A DNA stretch of 64,000 bases from Nitzschia sp. DOCU1. Lineage: Eukaryota > Bacillariophyta > Bacillariophyceae > Bacillariales > Bacillariaceae. The notes below the pieces were generated by a model, which saw only the letters and a list, made by a program, of their open reading frames with translations, did not search any database and was not told the DNA's origin. The stretch lies in the NCBI GenBank assembly GCA_951394045.1, contig OX595992.1, positions 806,001-870,000 on the forward strand, written 5' to 3'. Positions 9,501 to 16,699 of this stretch are shown here, one piece after another (within the stretch, counting starts at the first letter, position 1; each line of letters opens with the position of its first letter). A program made the position numbers and the translations under genes.

Positions 9501-11360
9501 AGAGCCTCGGGCTCTCCCGGTGTCGACGATGCGGCGGCCCTCAGCCCCAAACGTGGTAAGGCGATCGCTTCGGTTCGTGGCCGTCCTGGTGGCGAGGCCG
9601 ACGAAGCGGCTCCTGAAGCGCCCATGCTCGACGAACTTTCCGCTGAGGTTCGTCCCCTTTCCCGATCCAAGGGCTCAGCGGATTCACTCCCTGGTATGCG
9701 TTCCGGACGACGAGCTGCTCAACAGGCAAAGGAGAAGATGACCCCCAAGCAACAAGAGGACAAGGCACTTGAATTGGGCAAGAAGAAGAAGAAACGAAAA
9801 CGCAACGAGGGCGAGGAAGATGGCGAGCAGTCAGCAGACGAGTCAGTGGATGATCGCCAGTGGGTCCAATGCGACGATTGCGGCAAGTGGCGTATTCTCC
9901 CCAGCAGTGTCAAGATTTCGTCTCTACCCAAGAATTGGTACTGTCGCCTGAACACATATGATCCGAAGCGCAATGCCTGCAGTGCACCTGAGCAAAGTGC
10001 AAAGCAGGCCGCCAAGGAATGGCGCAAGGCACGCAAGCGATTGAAACAACAACGTCTTGCTGAGCAGCAAGCCGAAGAGGCCGCCCAAAAGATTCTGGAG
10101 GAGGCTCCAATCGAGGTCAAGAAAGAACCCCTGGTCTCTACCAGTCCAAAACCTCCCAAAGGGACGAAGAAGGAGCGCATTGACGCCAAGAGAGCGTCTC
10201 CCGTTGTCGCTGAAGAATCTCAAGCATCCAATTCCGGTTCCGATGTTCCCAAGGAGCGCAAAGGGAAGAAAGGGAAGCAGCTCCCACCGCTACCTCCACC
10301 TCAGGAAGAAGTCGAGCCTGCGCCCCCGACTCCTCCGCCGCCGGAATCCGATGCACCCAAGAAGCCCGGTCGTAAAAGAGGCAGACCTGCTCGAAATCAG
10401 ACTCCTCAAAAGGAGAACGAAGATCATGACAATGTAGAATGGGTCCAATGCGAAAAATGTGAAAAGTGGCGCAAGCTCCCTCCGCACATCTCCGCCGATG
10501 AACTTCCCGACACCTGGTACTGTTCCATGAATACTTGGAATCCTGACGCTGCGAGCTGCACTGCGGCCGAGGATAAGGCTGATGCAACGCATCATGAAGT
10601 GGGGAACTATGCTGGACTCTTCGGTGGTGGGGCTGGTAAATACTCTTATCGCAGCATGATCTTTGGTACCGGAAAGAAGCACAACCGCCCCATGTCTGAA
10701 CGATCGCGTGCAGCTGAATCTTTGTTCATGCGCCCGATCGACGAGGTCGAGAATCCGTACCCAACCGTTATGTATTCAAAGTCAAGTTGCTTTTTGCCTC
10801 GCACCTCAAACTTCACCAAGGCCAATGCCATCGAAGAGGATAAGCCGCCGAGTATCTTCGATGTTCTCAGCAACTCGGAGCTTTGGGCTGAGTTGCACAC
10901 TGTTGGACATCCCATGCAGGTGACCTCTAGTAGCGACTCTGGACAAGCGTATCCAAAGTTCCTGAGCTTTGAAAACCTTCCGGAGGACATCAAGGAAGCA
11001 ATGCGTGAAGTTGTACTCCGCTCGCTGGGAGAGGGAACCTTGACCGGGGAAGAACTCATCCGAGAAGTGCAGCATTATCCCTGGGAAAGCGTGTCGCCTG
11101 ACTTGGCCGCAATCCGCGGATATTTCAACGTGGACATCATTATCAACTCTTTGCTTGCTCTCGTACGAGACGGCGTTGTCGAGATGACCAGTATGAGGAA
11201 TTTCAAGGTCCCAATTGGCCAGTGGGTACCTAAGTATCGCAAAGTGAGGTCGCTTCGTGCGATGAAGATCGAAGAGTCAATCAAATCTTCTCGTTGCATG
11301 AAGATTTCGAAGCCATGGAAGAATTCGGACTGGATTTCGGGAGGATCGGCATTTTCATAG
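6570..11360 (+). CDS. Large nuclear protein with Tudor-like domain, two CW zinc fingers and AT-hooks
   Basis: Single-exon gene. The frame opens at a TTG at 6561, but the first ATG is at 6570 (MSSLRLALKQSL), giving 1596 residues. In order: a Lys/Ser-rich N-terminus with an AT-hook core (KRGRPRK, about 62-69); a long acidic tract of Glu/Asp runs; a Tudor-like segment at about 345-410 (WYGGRVSAVSKEGSKIRIKYDDGT); a long Pro/Glu/Ala-rich linker with Lys-rich patches; CW finger 1 at about 1094-1143 (QWVQCDDCGKWRILP, then NWYCRLN and NACS); a second AT-hook (RKRGRPARN, about 1270); CW finger 2 at about 1288-1336 (EWVQCEKCEKWRKLP, then TWYCSMN and SCT); and a folded, conserved-looking C-terminal 250 residues. 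CW domains read histone H3K4 methylation in animals and plants, so a chromatin reader/adaptor role is inferred. No methyltransferase or demethylase core is seen. Confidence 0.85.
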   Translation: MSSLRLALKQSLQETGHLFKDKKKKSSSSKSKESNKHSNKPSSKSSSSKQRRPRQPGDPPRKRGRPRKHPLPEEHQQQQQSSPTKASSSSQHAVNDGREGGDSTNRRGDSNHHHSGSEEEDSESENEFSYCSEEEEDDSEGDEDEEEDEEGEEHDDEQDHANQSHHDDEDEEEEESGHPEEDGVPPVMAAAASTANATSPASPKAEPKEDTTTESDEERRRKKKEFKKHLQQAAHKIQAQWKKKAGISSSQGSDDDDEHERKDRSYDDVGTTTPKQYPQRSTSPMRHRDHSSHSNASTPTSGDKQQTSKKKKDSGSSKLQTVPPPEPEVLEWNRSLSEKKSRKHVSAGLRVKVRFAAKVKRDGKVVKKKIWYGGRVSAVSKEGSKIRIKYDDGTSEISKFPDKDVVVDDTFNGKHLVAAVKFIPPVMAAAEEDDVEEDAEEGEIQTQAVVVKRGAGADDTTKKNVPEVVAETSKNLPSDDTQAKPAAPEKSKPLVNAEPNAPAPAKEELEDKTADVATTTSNEDHAPAAPKEDIAPVAEPKVDASPEVEEPKPSTEPVVAPMETVADDSAMAVPEMPAEPEKEPSVPAEATTPAEVLEAGEVVTTPKPKSTASMIASAITASEEGRLPRDLGSPEEGEISPGISLLSRARDTTDMPEPMETDEEPPKQNGGDEAVGEMDNTKATADGDAEPKVKDSVDLPPAVAEEAVDSKPPEAPIEDVADAPNAAPNDTMFQDLKPPAADAAETEATSAQEKPTEQAREQSSPSTHKPLKIHIVNTKPDAEVGNVVAVQSPKDMESDSEEELFADTPVTERKVKSIQLKRKSKRKREVTEGPVDEQPSKKKIHIKRTKASMDTNDLGAVSDAEEDTMNPGSTSDVEEETTEKPADIQGALEARSALSEPVRTDGEEVKKPNTTISVSLRKPEADEAEHLLVPKLKKKKDRANIAVKGRKSPVPRSSSPTPQLESAPTMDSQVSEERASGSPGVDDAAALSPKRGKAIASVRGRPGGEADEAAPEAPMLDELSAEVRPLSRSKGSADSLPGMRSGRRAAQQAKEKMTPKQQEDKALELGKKKKKRKRNEGEEDGEQSADESVDDRQWVQCDDCGKWRILPSSVKISSLPKNWYCRLNTYDPKRNACSAPEQSAKQAAKEWRKARKRLKQQRLAEQQAEEAAQKILEEAPIEVKKEPLVSTSPKPPKGTKKERIDAKRASPVVAEESQASNSGSDVPKERKGKKGKQLPPLPPPQEEVEPAPPTPPPPESDAPKKPGRKRGRPARNQTPQKENEDHDNVEWVQCEKCEKWRKLPPHISADELPDTWYCSMNTWNPDAASCTAAEDKADATHHEVGNYAGLFGGGAGKYSYRSMIFGTGKKHNRPMSERSRAAESLFMRPIDEVENPYPTVMYSKSSCFLPRTSNFTKANAIEEDKPPSIFDVLSNSELWAELHTVGHPMQVTSSSDSGQAYPKFLSFENLPEDIKEAMREVVLRSLGEGTLTGEELIREVQHYPWESVSPDLAAIRGYFNVDIIINSLLALVRDGVVEMTSMRNFKVPIGQWVPKYRKVRSLRAMKIEESIKSSRCMKISKPWKNSDWISGGSAFS

Positions 11361-11535
11361 AATATAATTTTGTAACGGATTAGAATCATTCGTCTAGTCT
11401 CCGCTTGAGCTCATTGTTTTGGTTGATTATTCCATATCAACACTACGTACTAGAATATGTTTTCAGTAGATTAGCCACCCTCTAGTGGAATGAGTTAAAG
11501 TCTACCAAGAGTTCCGCGCACCGCGAGGTGAATCT

Positions 11536-13812
11536 CTAGAACCATGTGGAATGCCGATCAATCAGCCCCGAAATTCTTCTTGAGATGCTCTTCTTGCCCC
11601 CTTCCTTTTCTTGCGACAACAAGGCATCGAGCCTGTCCACAATTTGTCCAAAAGTTGGCCGATTATCAATTTCAGTGTCCCAACAGTCGGTAATGAGTTT
11701 GCAGAGCTCCGCCGGCCACTTTTTGTTCAAGGCGGGACGCTCACCCCCATGGACCACACGTTCATAGAATAGCTCCCGATTTAGACCAGCAAATGGTTTC
11801 TTTCCAGTGTTGAGTTCCCACAAAATAATTCCAAAGGAGTATACATCAGCTTTATGATTGTACGGGAGCGCTTCAGCCACCTCAGGCGCCATGTACCGCA
11901 AGGAACCAGTTTCTCCACTCATTGCATATACTTCGTTGGACGTCGCGTCCGCATTTTCAACAATCCGTGCCAACCCAAAATCCAGCAGTTTGACCGTGCC
12001 GTCCAAAGTGAAGCCTGAGGGAAACAAGGTTTAGGTGCTGTAGCAAACAACATTAAAATTTCTTCCAGTTCATACTACTCACCAACGTTGTCGGGTTTTA
12101 GATCTCGATGCAATACCATACTTCCTGGAATAGCCTGCTCGTGACAGTAATGCATAGCGCTTGCCATTGATCGTGCTGTGCGGAGGACGTCCAAATAGGG
12201 AAATTGCTTCTTGCGCCAAAATCGGCGCCGCCTATCTCGAATTCGCGTATCGTAACCCAACATTTGAGTTAGCGTTCCACCGTCTAGTCGCTCTAGCACT
12301 ACGAATCGGACACCTTTGCTCGTCAACCCGGCTCCGATCAAGCCGACAATGTTTGGATGATTCAACCTCGCGTGAATGTCTGAACACAAAAAGAGCGTGA
12401 GAAAATCTTTGTGTGGACAAAGCACCTACATGGTCATAAATCAATGTTGTACTCACCTAGCTCTCCTTCGATTTCATTGATAGCCAGGGCCACATCTTGA
12501 CATTCAGGTTTTAAAGTTTTGACCACCACAGGCTTTCCATTGAACACAGCAGTATGAATCCAGCTATTGCCTCCATCTGTCAAGTATTCCACATTTTGCA
12601 ATTGACGCCACTGCAGATCGAGTCGAGCTCCCGTAATGGATGTATGCTCCGCTCGCATGTGACGAACGGGTTGCCGGGCTGCCGTCGGGACGTGTTCCGA
12701 CTGTGAAATGGGAACCCCACCCTGACCACGCTCTGTTGAATCGTCCATGCCTTTGGTTTTGCCCACAAGGCCGCGATCAATCAGTCCATCTTCCGACAAG
12801 GAATTGACGGCACTGACTGCCGCACACAAAGACATATGCACCAGAAACTCCACTGCTGTCGGTCTCATGATAATTCTACTCGCAAAAAAGGAAAAGGAAA
12901 GCAGGTAAGAACTATGGTTCAGTACGGAAGAACCATTGACAGACCCCCACCTCCGATCGCCGCGTACCTTCGGATAGAAAAGTAAATAATGGTGATATTT
13001 GTATTGGAGGCTTCATGGCAAACTGGCACGGCGACTGCCGTACGAACGTTGTTGATACTGCAACGAAGCGCTTCCGCTCCATGAGGAGTGTGTGCAGTCA
13101 CCCACACGACATCTTTGGCGTCCTTGGCTCGTTTACAAAGAGCCGGAGATAATCGATGAGTTCGTTCACTACTTCGTTCGCCATAATAGACATCCACCAG
13201 TTCCTTTCGAACACTATCTTCCAAGGCGGTCGGACGCAAGTGCGAATTTGTCAGTTGATGCGTCTTGGGGCCTGTACGGAGCCACATTTCCGCAATATCG
13301 AATCCCATAACATCACAAGAAGCTGCCAGTACGGACTCTACGGATGATGACGGCTGATGAAAAAGGCGATCGTGGTACAGAGACTTCCCGGATTGCACAG
13401 CCGCCAGGGCTGCCAAGTTATTCGTTGCTTCTCCCGCCGCGCCAATAGCTGCCCCACCATTCTTTGGGGACGTCCCTGGCTGTCCACCACCAAAAGAATG
13501 ATGTTGCTGCTGCTGTAATGTCATTATAGCAAATGTCCCATCGGTACTGCCAACCGTCCACGGATACGATGCCGACGCATTCAGTGGAGGACCACTACTG
13601 GGAGGAACCATTTGATGGGCGTACTCTGGAGGACTAGCTCGCATCATTTCGTTCATCATGTGAGGGTGCTGCTGCCCGGCCATTGCAGTCGGCAAGCTTG
13701 ACGACATCTGGCCGCCATTTTGCGGCCCTACAATATTTGGAGGACTTCCCGCATAATGAGGTTTGCCTTGATGGCCCATCTGAGGTGCCGAGGGCATCAT
13801 ATTCGTCATCAT
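11536..13812 (-). CDS. GAF-like domain plus protein kinase, four exons
   Basis: I assembled four exons from splice signals: 13812-12968, 12875-12457, 12379-12083 and 12014-11536. Introns are 92, 77 and 68 bp with donors GTACGC, GTGAGT and GTGAGT. Phases match throughout and give 679 residues. The first about 140 residues are Met/Gln/Pro/His-rich. Residues about 155-310 resemble a GAF domain (MGFDIAEMWLR near its start; TAVAVPV and ITIIYFSIRR near its end). A kinase domain spans about 335-650: a degenerate Gly loop, catalytic Lys in VVVKTLKP, HRDLKPDN near 513, DFG near 528, MAPEV in the P+1 region and DVYSFGIILWEL. The pattern is closest to tyrosine-kinase-like (TKL) kinases. GAF domains bind small ligands or dimerise, so this may be a ligand-gated kinase. 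The ligand is unknown. Confidence 0.85.
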
Positions 13813-14858
13813 CGTATTGTGAATTGTTCAGAAATGTAATTTCAGTGATCAAAATGAAAGGAGACAAAAACCAGCATATAAAATCTCCAATAAAAATGAA
13901 AACACAAAAAGATGCAGTGAAGACAAATGTCAAGTTTCTATCTGCTTCCAGGTGTCTGGTGGGTGCCACAACAAAAAAGAAAGCTTCCTTCTTGGCCCGT
14001 CGGGGAGAGGGCTGCACTGTAGTAAAACGCAAAAGCCTCGGGATGAGTTGAAGGAGCGAAGCGCTGGGTCTCGGCTTTTTTTCGCTCCGTTTCCTCTTGC
14101 TGCGGTAGTTCCGGTGACGTGATGGAGCACTAGCTAGTAGCTAATCGCAAGGCTTCTCAACAATCGCTGCACTTTCAATTTCAAGAGATTCAAGGCCGAT
14201 TCCTGTTTTCGCTCTTTCTTAACATTTTGGGTGTGCCATGGGCATTAGCTGACACAGGCCAGCGGAGTGGACGGTGGTGCTTCGTTTCGGGCTTTCGATT
14301 TGGATTGGTTGGCGAGTGGGGGTTGCCGGTAGGTCGGTGTCAACCGCACGAAGCATTCTACAGACGTTCATTGGGGAACTTATTTCAAGGGAGTATTCGA
14401 ATCCAAATTCTCGAACGCAACAAAGGTTAAAACTATATTAAATAGAAAAATAATTACCAAGGTGCCTTGTTTACCAGTCGTTTCTGTTACTAATCGGAAC
14501 GTCACGAACACGGAGCGTTGAGAGTGAAAATATTGGATAAGCCTTTGGTGTCGAAGTGGAACAACACTCGAGTGCCGGACCACACATGTAGACTGAGGTA
14601 CTTGGCCTCTCTTGAGGAAAAGGGCAGGAGCAAGAAGCTGAACCGGATTATTGAGTCCGAGTTCTCAGGGGTTCGTTGAGGGCTATATATTTTGCATTTG
14701 CGCCAACAGCTATGCACATAAAATAGTCAGTGTGGATTGCATCACCAGGTACATCTGTAGGTAAACCATTTGGATAAATGGATTGCTGGGGAGGCTCGGC
14801 GCTCATCATCAGCCAACCACCAAAATCCAAAACGACCCATCACTTCGTTCACCACATG
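13813..14858. promoter_or_regulatory. Upstream flank between the GAF-kinase gene and the left 850-bp repeat
   Basis: About 1 kb without a convincing gene on either strand. It includes the kinase promoter side and what is probably the native 5' flank of the SAP/hydrolase locus as it was before the 5.2-kb insert arrived. Short frames of 60-130 residues here lack coding signs. The segment does not recur before the right repeat copy. Confidence 0.5.
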
Positions 14859-15708
14859 TCGGTTCCCCGCCGATCTTGTTCATTCTCACCATTGAGACAA
14901 AGCGAATCAAAGTGTACGCTTAAATACAGACAGGCGGCCATTCACATCTCTTTACCATTAACGTACCCGCAGAATTATATATCTGACCGGAGAAAGGTCA
15001 CTAAAAAGACGACGAACATCCCTTCTTCCAATTCCATTTTTCAATGGATTTGCGAATGATTTCCTTCTCCTTGGTTGCCGTCGTGTTGGGATCGCACCTG
15101 ACGGCATCCTTTGTGGTACAAAATCCAAGCAATCTTATTGCATCCAGCCGTTTTTCGGGTTGTTACAATGGTGTTTCGGGGTGCGTCGTTACGCATGCCG
15201 CGTCCAGTGACGGCTTTGGAGAAGATTTCGACTTTGATGGTGGTCTGACTCCAGAAATTGTTGCTTCCCTTTCGGTTCCGCAACTAAAGCAACAGCTACG
15301 ACTTCGAGGCCTTAAAGTGTCTGGCAAGAAACAAGAATTGATTGATCGATTGCTAAGTCCTTCGACGTCTGATCTTCAATCCGTTTCAGATAAAAATGGC
15401 CAAGCGGACGAATTTCTGCTGGATGCCGAAATCTTGAGCGAGGCCGAGTCAGACAAAATGCAGACTGGGGACAACAAGAGCAAAGCTAGACAATTAGCAG
15501 AAGAGAGAGGCAAGGAATTGATTGATGTGACGGCCTATTTAGATGAAGAAGACAAGGGAAAATCGGTCAAGTCGTCTGGCCCTGTTCTTAGCAACGAGCC
15601 CGTCGTTGAGATGGCGGATGACAATCCAGCCTCCAGAGACCCAGAAGTCTGGGGAGCCGACGCAAAGATTGTGGATGACTTTGATGGTCGAGTACTTGTA
15701 GTGGATGC
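14859..15708 (+). repeat. Left copy of an 850-bp direct repeat
   Basis: This segment matches 20866-21715 base for base as far as I could compare, except A at 15593 against G at 21600 (Asn/Asp codon). The offset is a constant 6007 bp. It contains about 185 bp upstream of a start codon, then the first 221 codons and part of the next of the SAP/hydrolase gene. Outside the segment the sequences are unrelated: CATG against CAAA before it, GTTAG against CTTGT after it. Both edges are abrupt. Confidence 0.93.
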
Positions 15709-15922
15709 GTTAGTGCTAACATTCCATTATCCGCTATATTTTACAGAAATGTTTATATACCTTACCTATTGTACATTTAGCGATGCTTCATTGGCGATAA
15801 TGATGAATTGTCGGTTTACGTGCTTACCCTGTTTTCATTTCCATTTTCACAAGATCATACATTTTTTGCTCATTCGTGAATTGAAAACAACTCATCATGT
15901 CGAAGCCTGCCACCCCGCGTAA
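15044..15922 (+). pseudogene. Truncated duplicate of the plastid SAP/dienelactone-hydrolase gene
   Basis: The first 221 residues equal the intact gene at 21051 except one Asn for Asp. After codon 221 the frame enters unrelated DNA and ends with about 70 hydrophobic, unrelated residues at TAA. The signal peptide, plastid motif (TAS|F) and SAP domain (LTPEIVASLSVPQLKQQLRL, residues about 67-103) are kept. The whole hydrolase domain, with its Cys-Asp-His triad, is missing. A transcript would run into the start of the 222-aa gene, whose ATG at 15897 lies inside this frame's tail. If translated, the product would be a plastid-targeted SAP fragment. It is more likely non-functional, but it keeps a complete promoter and signal peptide. 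Confidence 0.85.
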
Positions 15923-16565
15923 AGCCAAGGACAAGGAGCCCGTGAAACGTGCAAGCCCTATGAAGTCCAAGAAACCTCTGTTGACCCCTCAGAAGAAATC
16001 TAACTTGCGTGTTGTTTGCTACAGCTTTGCGGAAGATATTCCGTTCGAGATCTATTTGTACGAAAAGTCAGACAACGAAGACGGCTACACTGCGGGACTT
16101 GCGAAGTATTTGCGACAAGAGTTCGACGAAAGTCATACCCTCATCGACGAATGCAACTTCATTCGAACTCTCAACCGCCGTCGCCCTAACACCAACGATG
16201 GAGAACTCACTAACCCAGGGGAAAAGTACGCTCGCAAAGTTTTTCTTCGTCAGCCCAAAAGCGGCGAAACCACCCCGGAGACTAGGCAAGCTGGACTCAA
16301 CGCTTTCCGCAGTTTCGTGATGGATTCCCGCTTCTCTAAGTATCCCCCTCAAGACGTGGACGTCGTCGATAAAACGGATTACGCTGCTGATCCTCCCATC
16401 TCCATGGACGATTTCCTCATGAATGCGGACATCGACTTCATCGTTCAGCATTGTTTCGATGAAGCGGAGTGGAACGACGCCTTCAAGGAACGCTATCCCG
16501 GTCTTGCTGAGACCATGTGGAAGCACGAACACGTCACCGACTTTGCGCGACGCTTGGGCTGGTAG
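15897..16565 (+). CDS. Unrecognised 222-aa basic-tailed protein of the insert
   Basis: Intact frame from ATG to TAG. Residues 1-35 are strongly basic with Lys/Pro/Ser (TPRKAKDKEPVKRASP) and look like a nuclear-localisation or DNA-binding tail. From about 36 to 222 it looks like a compact alpha/beta fold: a beta-rich start (LRVVCYSF, IPFEIYLYE); a middle part with RTLNRRRPN and KYARKVFLRQ; then helices, including TRQAGLNAFRSFVMD, DFLMNADIDFIVQHCFDEAE and the C-terminal FARRLGW. There are only two Cys, and I see no zinc motif or catalytic signature I can name. The gene is convergent with the 745-aa gene, 134 bp away. The first 26 bases overlap the tail of the truncated hydrolase frame. Codon use looks like an expressed diatom gene. 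Function is unknown; I would not guess beyond possible nuclear action. Confidence 0.75.
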   Translation: MSKPATPRKAKDKEPVKRASPMKSKKPLLTPQKKSNLRVVCYSFAEDIPFEIYLYEKSDNEDGYTAGLAKYLRQEFDESHTLIDECNFIRTLNRRRPNTNDGELTNPGEKYARKVFLRQPKSGETTPETRQAGLNAFRSFVMDSRFSKYPPQDVDVVDKTDYAADPPISMDDFLMNADIDFIVQHCFDEAEWNDAFKERYPGLAETMWKHEHVTDFARRLGW

Positions 16566-16699
16566 AAACGACATTTCCTCAATAGATACTACCCTTAGGA
16601 ACCTTAACCTCTATAGAAATTGTGCCATCTTTTCTATTACTACAGAAGCAAACACTCTTAACATCAAATAGTCACTAAAGTATTATAATTGTAGAATTT

